Numbered from the stretch's first letter, positions 1 to 8,585 are shown. The stretch: DNA of 33,441 bases from an uncultured Rhizobiaceae group bacterium (GCA_937944165.1 CALDZF010000106.1:1-33441); one strand, 5' to 3'. Notes: generated from the letters alone by a model not told the origin. Translations and numbers: made by a program.

Positions 1-792
1 ATGTTTGATTTGTTCTGGCTTTCTGATCACCAATTTTCGCGTATGCGCCCATATTTCCCTCTTTCTCACGGTGTGCCTCGTACTGATGATCGGCGGGTTC
101 TGTCTGGGATTATTCATGTTATCAAGAATGGCTTGCGTTGGCGCGATGCGCCAACCAGATATGGTCCTCACAAAACCGTGTATAATAGGTTTGTTTCCTT
201 CTCAACAATGCAAACATTGTCTTTCAGGCGGCGGCTGGAGCAGAATGGGTGTTTTTGATCTGATATTCAGCAAGTTAGCTGGTAAGATAGGATATCCTGA
301 TACCCTGCAAATTGATGTCGCTCACATCAAGGCGCACAGGACTGCTTGCAGTCTTGCAAAAAAGGGGATGTTCCGCGTCATATTGGGCGAACAAAAGGTG
401 GCTTGAACTCCAAACTGCACGCAGTTGTAAACGATGACGGCAAACTAGTCGTTATGGCTCTGACAGCAGGCCAGACTTCCGATCATGTCGGCGCAAAGAT
501 CATGTATCCTTGTTTACCCAAGGCCAATAGATTGATTGGTGACAAAGGCTATGACAGCGATGAATACAGGGCTGCTTTGAAAGCAAAGGGAATTGCTGCC
601 TGCATTCCCCCTCGCAAGGGACGCAATAATCCTCAAGACTATTGTAAAACCTTGTATAAACAACGTCATAAAGTCGAAAACGCCTTCAACAGGTTGAAGG
701 ATTGGCGCAGAATTGCAACCCGGTACGAAAGATGTGCAGATCTCTTCTTCGCAGCAATAATAATCTCTGTTATCGTAATATGGTGGGTTTAA
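1..792 (+). pseudogene. IS5 family transposase, disrupted by a short insertion
   Basis: Three reading frames are needed to read one IS427-type DDE transposase. Frame 1 (1-198) encodes the helix-turn-helix end up to YNRFV. The family normally continues RW-SRMGVF, but here TGG (W) of WSRMGVF sits at 236-238 in frame 2, about 37 bp too far downstream, so frame 1 runs into a stop at 256-258. Frame 2 then runs to about 364 and hands over to frame 1 at a slippery A AAA AAG, the normal programmed -1 shift of this group. The last part (to 792) holds the DDE C-terminal half, including the region with IGDKGYDS and the KVENAFNRLKDWRR block with the catalytic Glu. The short insertion should abolish full-length protein, hence pseudogene. 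The alternative, a second recoding event, is unlikely at this spacing. Confidence 0.8.
358..364 (+). promoter_or_regulatory. Programmed -1 ribosomal frameshift slippery site (A AAA AAG)
   Basis: The heptamer A AAA AAG lies exactly in the incoming frame (codons AAA 359-361 and AAG 362-364). Slipping back one base gives AAA AAA GGG GAT GTT, restoring the conserved KKGDVPR sequence. Two-frame transposases with a -1 shift at such a heptamer are standard in the IS427 group, so this frame change is functional design rather than decay. Confidence 0.75.
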
Positions 793-1023
793 TGAGTTCT
801 GAGCCTAGTTGGAATACACAGATTAACAATCTAATTGAAATGGTAAAAATTGCGATACATAACCTAACATCACAATTAACTTCCGCAAAGCAGACTTTCT
901 GTTACAAGCATTATTTAAATTGAATCAAAGACACAAAAACTAAAAATTATAAACCTTATGTAAAGCACTCTATCGTTAAGTTGCAAAACAAATAGCTTTA
1001 AATAAAGTCATAGCACTACTGGG

Positions 1024-3345
1024 ATGGTTCAATTGTTGGTAGAAAGTTCAACAAAAATTAATGACATAAAAATGAAGCAAGCGCTTCATCATTATGAAGA
1101 TCATACCGCGTTTTTTTACGGCAAGATCAGTGCAGCTGCTGCAAGTTTAATTTCTTATTTATTAACTAATCAATTTTCAATATTAACAATAGCGCTGTCC
1201 ATGATGGTCATTATGGCATTTGATATTGGCAATATAAAACTCCATAGTCGGTTAGCTAGGAATGAGAGCCAAAGCTACACTTTATGGCGAACGCAATACA
1301 CTTTCTTATCCACTTCTTTCATGTTTGCTTTAGGGTTATGGTGTTTTTTCTCCCTGACACTTAGCACAGATCCATTTGTACATTTATTATGCATTTCAGT
1401 AACAATGGGTAATATTTTAAGCCTGATTTCCAGAAATTTTACCAATGATAAAATCCTTACAATGCAACTCTCTGCAGTTGCAATCCCAGTTATTCTAGGC
1501 CTACCCGCTTATGGTGACTTTAGAAGTATCATCCTTTGTGCATTCTTCTTGCCATTATTTGCAAGCGTGCGCGACATCTCAACAAGATTGCGCGATATTT
1601 TCTCCAGCATGGAAAAACAATCAACGGAAAAAGATGAGTTTGGTGTACAACTAAACGAAGCATTAGAAAGCATGTCTCACGGATTGATTATGTTTGATGA
1701 TGAAATGCGCATGAAAATCATCAACAAGACTGCAAGAAAAATCCTTGAAATAGGCGATGATATAAACTGTTACAGTAAGAGACTAAATGAATTATCCCGC
1801 TTAATAGATACAAAACGCCCACTTATAAACCGTGTTCGCATACTTCAAAATACACTTACCAAAAGACTTAACCATCAAACGGCAGCAAAAGTATTTAAGA
1901 TAACACAATCGCAATACATAGAATTATCTATCAAATTGCGCGATGAAGGCGGCTGCGTTTTGGTTATTGAAGATGTAACACAACGTATTGAATACCAAGA
2001 CCGTATTAATCAGCTAGCCAAATATGACGAGCTTACGGGGTTATGTAACAGAACCCACTTCATTCAACAAACAAAGCATACTTTACAAAAGATGAACTCA
2101 GAGGATACAGCCTCCATATTATTTTTTGATTTGGATGATTTTAAAAGAATAAATGATACGCTTGGACATGAAGCTGGCGACCACATTCTCACAACAGTTG
2201 CAGAGCGTATAAGAGAAATACTGCCAGTAAAAGCCGTCAGTGCAAGATATGGCGGAGATGAGTTTGTTGTATTGATCGATGACAAACACCTTACCACCTC
2301 TTTAAATTATTTGGCTGAGAAGATTGTGAAGGAAATTGCTCGTGATGTCATCTTTAACAATCAAGTTGTTAGCTTTGGCGCCAGTATGGGCATATCAAAG
2401 TACCCAAAAGACGGCACCTCAATTGATCGTCTCCTAAAGCTTGCTGACCTTGCGCTCTATTCTGCAAAAAGCGAAGGCAAAAACACGTTTAGTCATTTCA
2501 CTAAAGAATTAGAGGATACTCTGCAAAAAAAGGTCTTGATGGAAGAGGATTTAACCAAGGCAGTACAAAACAATGATCTGGAATTACATTTCCAACCGAT
2601 AGTTCAAATATCAAATGGCAAGCCTAAAGTGTTCGAAGCTCTAACCAGATGGAATAGAAATGGAACAGAGAGTGTTTCGCCATCAAAGTTTATTCCAATA
2701 GCAGAAGATTTGGGTCTAATATCTGATATTGGAAAATGGACAATAAATGAAGCTTGTAAAGTTTGCCAAACATGGCCCGAAGATATATCCGTAGCTGTTA
2801 ACTTATCTGCCGTTCAGTTCAGAGTTGGTTCAATTACTAATATCGTTCGCACAGCATTGGAAAACAGTGGCCTTAATCCTTCTCGGTTGGAAATTGAAAT
2901 CACTGAGACCGCAATCTTAAATGACATGGATCATGCTATTTTGGTTCTAGAAGAACTGAGTGATATAGGCGTCAAGATTTCTCTTGATGATTTTGGCACA
3001 GGCTATTCAAGCTTAAGTTATTTGCACAAGCTACCACTTGATAAACTCAAGATAGATAAATCCTTTATTGATGATCTAACAAACAACAATCGCTCGCGCA
3101 CACTGTTAAAAGGCATTACAGTTCTTGGTAAAGCATTAGAATTAAAAGTCGTTGTGGAAGGTGTTGAAACAAAAGAGCAGTTTGATTTGTTACGAGAATT
3201 ATATGATGTTGATTTTGTACAAGGCTTTTATTTCTCAAAAGCATTATCAAAAAATGATGCAATCAGTTTCATAAAAACAAGCCAAGACCTGGGAATTAAT
3301 GTTATCAATCACCAACAAGAAAACAAATTTGAAAACGTTGCTTGA
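1024..3345 (+). CDS. Membrane-anchored GGDEF-EAL cyclic di-GMP turnover protein
   Basis: 773 residues. The N-terminal ~190 residues hold about five to six hydrophobic segments, followed by a PAS-like region (about 205-325, with SHGLIMFDDEMR), a GGDEF domain (about 330-490) and an EAL domain (about 510-760). The diguanylate cyclase signature is intact (YDELTGLCNR from 334; GGDEF at 410-414). The usual RxxD inhibitory I-site five residues before GGDEF is missing. The phosphodiesterase signature is also intact: EAL at 538-540, NLSAVQF, EITETA, DDFGTGYSS from 655, VVEGVET and QGFYFS. By family knowledge such proteins make and/or hydrolyse c-di-GMP at the inner membrane; which activity dominates cannot be told. 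The start at 1024 has only a weak GGG ahead; ATG 1072 is an alternative, also without a good ribosome site. It stands alone after the IS element. Confidence 0.9.
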   Translation: MVQLLVESSTKINDIKMKQALHHYEDHTAFFYGKISAAAASLISYLLTNQFSILTIALSMMVIMAFDIGNIKLHSRLARNESQSYTLWRTQYTFLSTSFMFALGLWCFFSLTLSTDPFVHLLCISVTMGNILSLISRNFTNDKILTMQLSAVAIPVILGLPAYGDFRSIILCAFFLPLFASVRDISTRLRDIFSSMEKQSTEKDEFGVQLNEALESMSHGLIMFDDEMRMKIINKTARKILEIGDDINCYSKRLNELSRLIDTKRPLINRVRILQNTLTKRLNHQTAAKVFKITQSQYIELSIKLRDEGGCVLVIEDVTQRIEYQDRINQLAKYDELTGLCNRTHFIQQTKHTLQKMNSEDTASILFFDLDDFKRINDTLGHEAGDHILTTVAERIREILPVKAVSARYGGDEFVVLIDDKHLTTSLNYLAEKIVKEIARDVIFNNQVVSFGASMGISKYPKDGTSIDRLLKLADLALYSAKSEGKNTFSHFTKELEDTLQKKVLMEEDLTKAVQNNDLELHFQPIVQISNGKPKVFEALTRWNRNGTESVSPSKFIPIAEDLGLISDIGKWTINEACKVCQTWPEDISVAVNLSAVQFRVGSITNIVRTALENSGLNPSRLEIEITETAILNDMDHAILVLEELSDIGVKISLDDFGTGYSSLSYLHKLPLDKLKIDKSFIDDLTNNNRSRTLLKGITVLGKALELKVVVEGVETKEQFDLLRELYDVDFVQGFYFSKALSKNDAISFIKTSQDLGINVINHQQENKFENVA

Positions 3346-3415
3346 TAAACATATAAAAAGACTGGTCCGTTACAAATTAATTGCCAAGTACTCAGTGGGC
3401 TGTTAGCTCTATTTA

Positions 3416-4627
3416 ATGAGCATTACTTCCCCTCTTATCTCTGCAAAAACAAAATCATGGCAAACCCCAGCAATTCTGTTAATGGCAATGGCAGCTGTAA
3501 TGCAAATTGCTTTTGCGGCTTGGATGGCACTAACCAATAACTTTGCGATAGAAATTCTATCCTTCACAGGCAAAGAAATTGGTATTCAACAATCAATTCG
3601 TGAAATTCCAGGTTTTCTTTCTTTTGCAGCAGTATTCTTGTTGCTGTTTGGCCGAGAACAAACTTGGGCTTACATTTCACTTTTACTGTTAGGCGGAGCT
3701 GCTGCAGTAACAGGAGTTTTCCCAAGCTTTACTGGCTTTTTAATTACCACATTTATTTCCTCAATTGGATTTCATTATTATGAAACCATGCATCAATCAT
3801 TATCGTTACAATGGCTCCCTAAAAAGACAGCACCTGCAACCATGGGAAAAATACTTGCAGTTGGCTCAATCGCTCAACTTGGAGTATTTGGGTTTATTTT
3901 CATTGCAGGCGCTTGGTTTGCGATTAGCTTCACTGGCATCTATATGATAACAGGCTTGATCACTTGTGTAGCCACGGTTGCATTATGGCTTGCTTTTCCA
4001 AAATTTAATGATGGCGCTCCTCAACATAAAAAACTTATTCTTAGGCAGCGTTACTGGCTATATTACGCTCTCACCTTCATGGGTGGTGCAAGACGACAAA
4101 TTTTTATGGTGTTTGCAGGTTTTATGATGGTGGAGCGTTTTGATTTCGAAATCCATGAAGTCATGGGCTTAATGATTGCAAATCAGTTGGTTACGATGTT
4201 TTTCGCACCGCTTATTGGCAAATGGATTATTCGGTTTGGTGAGCGTAAAATTCTAACGATCGAGTATATCGGTTTGATCTTTGTATTTCTGGCTTATGCG
4301 TATGTACCCACCTGGGAGCTTGCGGTTGCCCTTTATATAATTGATCACGCTTTCTTTGCGATGGCCATTGCCATGAAAACATATTTTCAAAAAATAGCAG
4401 ACCCAAGCGATATAGCACCAACTGCAGGTGTCGCATTTACAATTAATCACATTGCTGCCGTATTCATACCTGTATTGTTTGGGTTGATTTGGGTCATAAA
4501 CCCAGCGGCAGTGTTTATTGCAGGTGCATTAATGGCATTTGTTTCCTTAATCCTTGCACGACTGGTACCCCTTAGACCAGATGAAGGTAACGAATTTGTT
4601 TGGAGTGTTGAGCAAGGAAAAGCTTGA
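3416..4627 (+). CDS. Major facilitator superfamily transporter
   Basis: 403 residues with about 11-12 hydrophobic helices spread over the whole length, a basic cytoplasmic loop near the middle (HKKLILRQRYW, about residue 205-215) splitting the protein into two halves, and a second-half GKWIIRFGERK loop resembling the MFS loop 8-9 motif. These features fit an MFS secondary transporter of the inner membrane. The substrate cannot be read from sequence. It follows the GGDEF-EAL gene by 70 bp on the same strand, and the DUF922 gene starts 50 bp downstream, so shared transcription is possible. No recognisable soluble-domain fusion or truncation is present. Confidence 0.8.
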   Translation: MSITSPLISAKTKSWQTPAILLMAMAAVMQIAFAAWMALTNNFAIEILSFTGKEIGIQQSIREIPGFLSFAAVFLLLFGREQTWAYISLLLLGGAAAVTGVFPSFTGFLITTFISSIGFHYYETMHQSLSLQWLPKKTAPATMGKILAVGSIAQLGVFGFIFIAGAWFAISFTGIYMITGLITCVATVALWLAFPKFNDGAPQHKKLILRQRYWLYYALTFMGGARRQIFMVFAGFMMVERFDFEIHEVMGLMIANQLVTMFFAPLIGKWIIRFGERKILTIEYIGLIFVFLAYAYVPTWELAVALYIIDHAFFAMAIAMKTYFQKIADPSDIAPTAGVAFTINHIAAVFIPVLFGLIWVINPAAVFIAGALMAFVSLILARLVPLRPDEGNEFVWSVEQGKA

Positions 4628-4677
4628 CCTTTTTACGAATAAATTCAACAATGTAGGTAGATCGGAATTATAAGTTT

Positions 4678-5274
4678 ATGTTAATAAAACTTCCAAAATA
4701 CGCTTTAATTTTATCGACTGCGTTGATTGCTGCTTGCACCTCTGTCGGCGAACGCACTCTGGTTAGTGTTGGTTATTACACTGTAAGTGGCGACACATTC
4801 AGTGAAGTTGACCGCCAAATTAAAATTCATGGACCAGAAGTAACTGGTGTTGGCAAAGCTTTAGCTTCAACTGACTTAAGAATGCTACCAAAAATCAAAT
4901 ATGCACTTGCCAATGGCGGCTGTACTGTTTCCAATGCACGTATAAACGTAAAAGCACGCGTAACGCTTCCGCGTCATTCCAATGTAAACAAATTAAAGTC
5001 TGAATTAGCGCAAGCTTGGAATTCCTTGGAAGAATATGCTCGTGTTCATGAAGCTGTACATCTGGCTATTGCAGATAGATATGCTGTTAACATGGAAGAG
5101 GCAATAAAAGCGCTGGATACACAAAATGATTGTGTTGAAATGCGTGCAGAAGTTCAAAAAACATTTTCTAGAATGTTTGAACAACATCACGCCGAACAAC
5201 TGCAATTTGATGCAGATGAAAAGACACGCATAAGAGGATTGGTTAAACAACGTTCAGCTGCACTGCCAAGATAA
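4678..5274 (+). CDS. DUF922 family lipoprotein, putative zinc metalloprotease
   Basis: 198 residues. A short signal peptide ends in a lipobox, LIAAC, with the lipidated Cys at residue 20, so the mature protein should be membrane-anchored on the periplasmic side. The body matches the DUF922 family, described as predicted secreted Zn-dependent proteases: an early YYTVSG stretch, the central TLPRH segment, and the key helix VHEAVHLAIADRY with an HExxH-type metal site at residues 124-128. Activity is predicted from the motif, not known. A ribosome site GGAATT precedes ATG 4678. It is followed by a strong inverted repeat that separates it from the next gene and may end its transcript. Confidence 0.75.
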   Translation: MLIKLPKYALILSTALIAACTSVGERTLVSVGYYTVSGDTFSEVDRQIKIHGPEVTGVGKALASTDLRMLPKIKYALANGGCTVSNARINVKARVTLPRHSNVNKLKSELAQAWNSLEEYARVHEAVHLAIADRYAVNMEEAIKALDTQNDCVEMRAEVQKTFSRMFEQHHAEQLQFDADEKTRIRGLVKQRSAALPR

Positions 5275-5281
5275 CTTGTGT

Positions 5282-5326
5282 TTATTATACGCTTAAAATA
5301 GATTATAAAATTTAGGCGTATAATAA
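5282..5326. repeat. 16-bp inverted repeat between DUF922 gene and small membrane protein gene
   Basis: Arms TTATTATACGCTTAAA (5282-5297) and TTTAGGCGTATAATAA (5311-5326) match at 15 of 16 positions (the mismatch is a G-T pair in RNA) around a 13-bp loop. It begins 7 bp after the upstream stop and ends 11 bp before the next ATG, immediately before the ribosome site AAGGAA. It could be a transcription terminator without a clear T-run, a translational attenuator, or an operator; the sequence alone does not decide. Confidence 0.7.
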
Positions 5327-5337
5327 GGAAATGTTTT

Positions 5338-5766
5338 ATGACCTCACCTAGCAGTATAAAAATTTCGCTTTTGAGCTTACGTGTTTCTTTGTTCCTTCTA
5401 ATGATTGTTTGGGCAGCTTTGAAAGTTATTGCACCCGTCTCATATGCTGGCGATGGAGCTGAAAAAGCAGGTATTTTTGCTAGTTTTTATGGCGTAGGAG
5501 TTGGTGAAAACATCGTACTTATTCTTGGTATTGCACAAATCATATTTCTATTAGCTTATCTGGTGGGCATCTTTAAAACAATCACAGTGGGCGGTGTACT
5601 ATTTATGAATGCTGTAACACTACTTGTCTCCTTACCCAAAATTTTAAATCCTTTTGAACCGCAAACATCAAATTTATTGTTCTTGGCATCCGTACCAATT
5701 CTTGCAGCATCACTGGCTCATTTCCTAATGCGAAAAGATGATACGTTATTATCTCTTGGAAAATAA
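5338..5766 (+). CDS. Small four-helix membrane protein of unknown function
   Basis: 142 residues with about four hydrophobic segments (roughly 10-32, 57-79, 81-103 and 112-131) and short charged ends, arranged somewhat like DoxX-type small membrane proteins, but no diagnostic motif supports that name. AAGGAA sits 7 bp before ATG 5338, a good ribosome site that lies right at the edge of the inverted repeat 5282-5326, so folding of that repeat could affect translation. I do not recognise a function. The gene is followed by the amidinotransferase gene 96 bp downstream on the same strand. Confidence 0.65.
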   Translation: MTSPSSIKISLLSLRVSLFLLMIVWAALKVIAPVSYAGDGAEKAGIFASFYGVGVGENIVLILGIAQIIFLLAYLVGIFKTITVGGVLFMNAVTLLVSLPKILNPFEPQTSNLLFLASVPILAASLAHFLMRKDDTLLSLGK

Positions 5767-5862
5767 ATCTAATGTCACATATTTGGCGCTTATTGAGCTT
5801 GCAATCCAAGGCATTAATCCTCTAGGTATCTTCATGTTTCGTTTTGAATATTGAGGAAAACC

Positions 5863-6987
5863 ATGAGCGCAGATAGCAAAGAACCAACAATTGTAAAGTC
5901 CTGGGATGAGTGGTCGCCACTTAAACACGTTATTGTTGGCGTTGCAGATGGTTGTATGATCCCCCCTTCAGAACCAGCACTTGATGCAAAGGTGCCAGAA
6001 GACAGCGACATGAAAGGTCAATGGGGACCTCGCACACAAGAAACAGTCGAAAAAGCAAACGAGCAACTTAATAACTTTGCCAAGGTTCTTGAAAGCCGTG
6101 GGGTGCGCGTTGATCGCCCTACTCCAATGGACTTCTCCAAACCTGTTTCTACTCCTGACTGGGAAAATCCATCTTCATTTGGTTGTATGCCGCCTCGTGA
6201 CGTTATTTTGACTGTCGGCAAAGAAATGCTGGAAGCTACAATGTCATATCGTTGTCGTTTCTTTGAATACCTTTGTTACCGCGATTTAATGCAGCAATAT
6301 TTTGAAGAAGATCCAGATTTCCGCCACGTCTCAGCCCCAAAACCTCGCATGACAGATGCATCTTACCGTATGGATTATTTGGCAGATACTATCGGCGTTG
6401 AAAAGCGTTTGGAGTGGACTGCAGAAAAGTTCTTCGTAACCACAGAAGAAGAACCAATGTTTGACGCAGCAGATGTTCTGCGTTTCGGTAAAGACCTCAT
6501 TGTACAACATGGCTTTACAACAAACCTCAAGGGCATTGATTGGCTGCGCCGTCACTATCCTGATCACCGTGTCAGAGCAGTAAACTTTCCCGGCGATCCA
6601 TATCCAATCCACATCGACGCAACTTTCACACCCATTCGTCCAGGTTTAATCATCAACAACCCAGAGCGTCGTTTGCCAGATGAACAACGTGAATACTTCC
6701 ATAAAAATGATTGGGAGATTGTTGATGCAGCACGTCCAGCACATAATCAACCACCAGCACTTTGTTACTCGTCTGTTTGGTTATCCATGAACGTTCTCAT
6801 GGTCGATGAAAAAACGGTTTGCTGCGAAGCTTCTGAAGTAAATCAAATGGAACAATTTGATAAAATGGGCTTGGAAGTTTTACCAATACCATTCCGTGAT
6901 GCTTATGCATTTGGCGGTGCCCTACACTGCGCAACAACCGATGTTTACCGCGAAGGTGACTTCACAGATTATTTTCCTACGCAATAA
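5863..6987 (+). CDS. Glycine amidinotransferase-like enzyme (arginine:acceptor amidinotransferase)
   Basis: 374 residues, strongly resembling mammalian L-arginine:glycine amidinotransferase (AGAT) along the whole chain. The amidinotransferase triad is visible: D201 (PMFDAAD), H250 (HIDATF) and C356 (ALHC), with spacings of 49 and 106 residues against 49 and 104 in human AGAT (D254, H303, C407). The family moves the amidino group from arginine via a Cys-amidino intermediate to an amine such as glycine, giving guanidinoacetate and ornithine. Where human AGAT has N300 and M302 this protein has Y247 and I249, positions linked to acceptor choice in the family, so the acceptor is open. No signal peptide. 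ATG 5863 is chosen because GAGG lies 6-9 bp before it; the in-frame TTG at 5851 is part of that ribosome site. No methyltransferase gene for creatine formation is nearby. Confidence 0.9.
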   Translation: MSADSKEPTIVKSWDEWSPLKHVIVGVADGCMIPPSEPALDAKVPEDSDMKGQWGPRTQETVEKANEQLNNFAKVLESRGVRVDRPTPMDFSKPVSTPDWENPSSFGCMPPRDVILTVGKEMLEATMSYRCRFFEYLCYRDLMQQYFEEDPDFRHVSAPKPRMTDASYRMDYLADTIGVEKRLEWTAEKFFVTTEEEPMFDAADVLRFGKDLIVQHGFTTNLKGIDWLRRHYPDHRVRAVNFPGDPYPIHIDATFTPIRPGLIINNPERRLPDEQREYFHKNDWEIVDAARPAHNQPPALCYSSVWLSMNVLMVDEKTVCCEASEVNQMEQFDKMGLEVLPIPFRDAYAFGGALHCATTDVYREGDFTDYFPTQ

Positions 6988-6994
6988 TGGATAT

Positions 6995-7026
6995 TATCTC
7001 TTTATTATCAATATAGTAAGGAGATA
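6995..7026 (+). terminator. Hairpin after amidinotransferase gene, possible terminator
   Basis: Arms TATCTCTTTATTA (6995-7007) and TAGTAAGGAGATA (7014-7026) pair over 13 bp with two G-U pairs on the RNA and a 6-nt loop, starting 8 bp after the stop codon. There is no T-run behind it, so rho-independent termination is uncertain; it may be an mRNA 3' stabiliser or part of a structured leader of the next gene. Confidence 0.4.
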
Positions 7027-7121
7027 TACCTTGTAAGTGCAGACAGCCTATATTACCTCAGGTAAGGAATAATAATCAGTACCTCACCGACTTACAGATG
7101 AGTTAAACAAGGGAGTGCAAT

Positions 7122-8585
7122 TTGAAATTTACATCATTAACAGATGAAGCTTTGATTGCGCTTACAGGTCTTGCTGATTACGCACAAGATATAGTCAACC
7201 CAACATTACGTTTAGGTGTTACAGGATTATCACGCTCTGGCAAAACTGTATTTATAACATCCCTTGTGCACAATCTTATTAATGGCGGAAAACTTCCCAT
7301 GTTTGCGCCTTATGCAAACAAACGTATTAAACGCGCGTATCTTCAACCTCAACCAGATGATGATATTCCAAGGTTTCCTTACGAAGAGCATTTGTCTGCT
7401 TTACTTGATGGTAAAAATCGCAAGTGGCCGGTTTCAACAAACCGTATTTCTCAATTGCGTTTGACAATAGAGTTTGAACCAGAAGGCTTGATTGCTCGTA
7501 ATATTAGCAATGGAAAGCTCAATATTGATATTATTGATTACCCAGGTGAATGGCTCTTAGACCTCCCCTTACTTGATCTTACATATGACGAATGGTGCCA
7601 GCAAACGCTAAGTGCTGCTAATAAGTTTCCACGCAACAAAATTGCTAAACCGTGGCTTGATTATCTCAAAACACTAAACTCACAAGCAAATGAAGATGAG
7701 TTAATTGTTCAAAAGGCATCTGAGTTATTTACAAACTATCTATTTAATTGTCGAAAAGACAAATATGCACTTTCAACAGTCCCACCAGGCCGCTTTATTA
7801 TGCCTGGAGATCTTGCTGGCTCACCACTCATTACTTTTGCTCCTCTTGAAATTTCCAATACACCCCGCCGTGGTTCGCTTCATGCCATGATGGAAAGGCG
7901 TTATAATTCTTACGTTAGCCGTGTCGTGAAGCCATTCTTCTTAAATCATTTCTCCCGCCTTGATAGACAAATTGTACTGGTTGATGCCTTAACTGCAATT
8001 AACGCAGGACCAGAGGCTGTTTTTGATTTAAAGTCTGCACTTACTGATATTTTAAAATGCTTTCGCCATGGCAATACCACCTTCGTCAACGCTATTTTGG
8101 GTAAAAAGATAAACCGTATTTTATTTGCAGCAACAAAAGCTGACCACCTCCATCACACAAGCCATGACAGATTAGAAAACATTCTAAAATACCTTGTTGA
8201 AGATGCATTAAAACGCAGTGGCACATCAGGCGCAGAATTTGACTTTGTTGCATTATCAGCAATTCGCGCAACGCGTGAACAAATTATAAGTCAAGATAAC
8301 GAAGAGCTCCCTGCTATTATTGGCATTCCACAAGAAGGCCAAACACTGGGTGAAGAAACCTACAACGGTAAAGTAGAGATTGCCCTCTTCCCTGGTGATT
8401 TGCCTGAAAAACCAGAAACCGTGTTTGCCGAAAACCCAAAAGAAGCAGAGAATGATGAAAATGGCTTCATGCAATTTCGTCCACCTCTTACAAAAGGTAA
8501 TGAAGATACAATCAAAGCCCCTTCTTTTCCACATATACGATTAGACAAAGCATTAAACTTCTTGTTTGGAGATAGTCTTTCATGA
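7122..8585 (+). CDS. ycjX: YcjX/DUF463 family P-loop NTPase
   Basis: 487 residues matching the YcjX-like DUF463 family of GTPase-like proteins. A P-loop is clear at 35-42 (GLSRSGKT); DYPG at 139-142 fits a DxxG switch motif; TKAD at 338-341 fits the nucleotide-base motif; the conserved GDLAGSPL and RGSLHAMMERR stretches lie in between. In E. coli the homologue is a stress-regulated cytoplasmic protein of unclear function. The start is TTG at 7122, supported by GGGAG at 7111-7115; no ATG is near. It overlaps the next gene by 4 bp (ATGA at 8582-8585), the same pairing seen with ycjF in other proteobacteria, implying translational coupling and joint function. Confidence 0.9.
   Translation: MKFTSLTDEALIALTGLADYAQDIVNPTLRLGVTGLSRSGKTVFITSLVHNLINGGKLPMFAPYANKRIKRAYLQPQPDDDIPRFPYEEHLSALLDGKNRKWPVSTNRISQLRLTIEFEPEGLIARNISNGKLNIDIIDYPGEWLLDLPLLDLTYDEWCQQTLSAANKFPRNKIAKPWLDYLKTLNSQANEDELIVQKASELFTNYLFNCRKDKYALSTVPPGRFIMPGDLAGSPLITFAPLEISNTPRRGSLHAMMERRYNSYVSRVVKPFFLNHFSRLDRQIVLVDALTAINAGPEAVFDLKSALTDILKCFRHGNTTFVNAILGKKINRILFAATKADHLHHTSHDRLENILKYLVEDALKRSGTSGAEFDFVALSAIRATREQIISQDNEELPAIIGIPQEGQTLGEETYNGKVEIALFPGDLPEKPETVFAENPKEAENDENGFMQFRPPLTKGNEDTIKAPSFPHIRLDKALNFLFGDSLS

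Larger units (their letters stand above)
1..807 (+). mobile_element. IS5 family (IS427 group) insertion sequence, left end outside window
   Basis: The transposase reading frames match the IS427 group of IS5 elements, as recognised from the conserved N-terminal block (LSHGVP, DDRRV, GLRWRDAP, YGPHKT), the central KAHRTA and RTKGGLNSKLHAV blocks and the C-terminal YKQRHKVEN and LKDWRRIATRY blocks. The window begins exactly at the presumed transposase start codon, so the left terminal repeat is not visible. The right end is placed just after the transposase stop, in the stretch ATGAGTTCTGAGCCTAG (792-808), which resembles the ends of related elements; without the left end the terminal repeat and target duplication cannot be confirmed, and the end coordinate is approximate. 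Confidence 0.7.

Noticed and set aside
346-406. Second apparent frameshift in the transposase, at first taken as further decay
   Set aside because: It coincides with an in-phase A AAA AAG heptamer and restores the conserved sequence by a -1 shift, the normal expression mode of this IS group.
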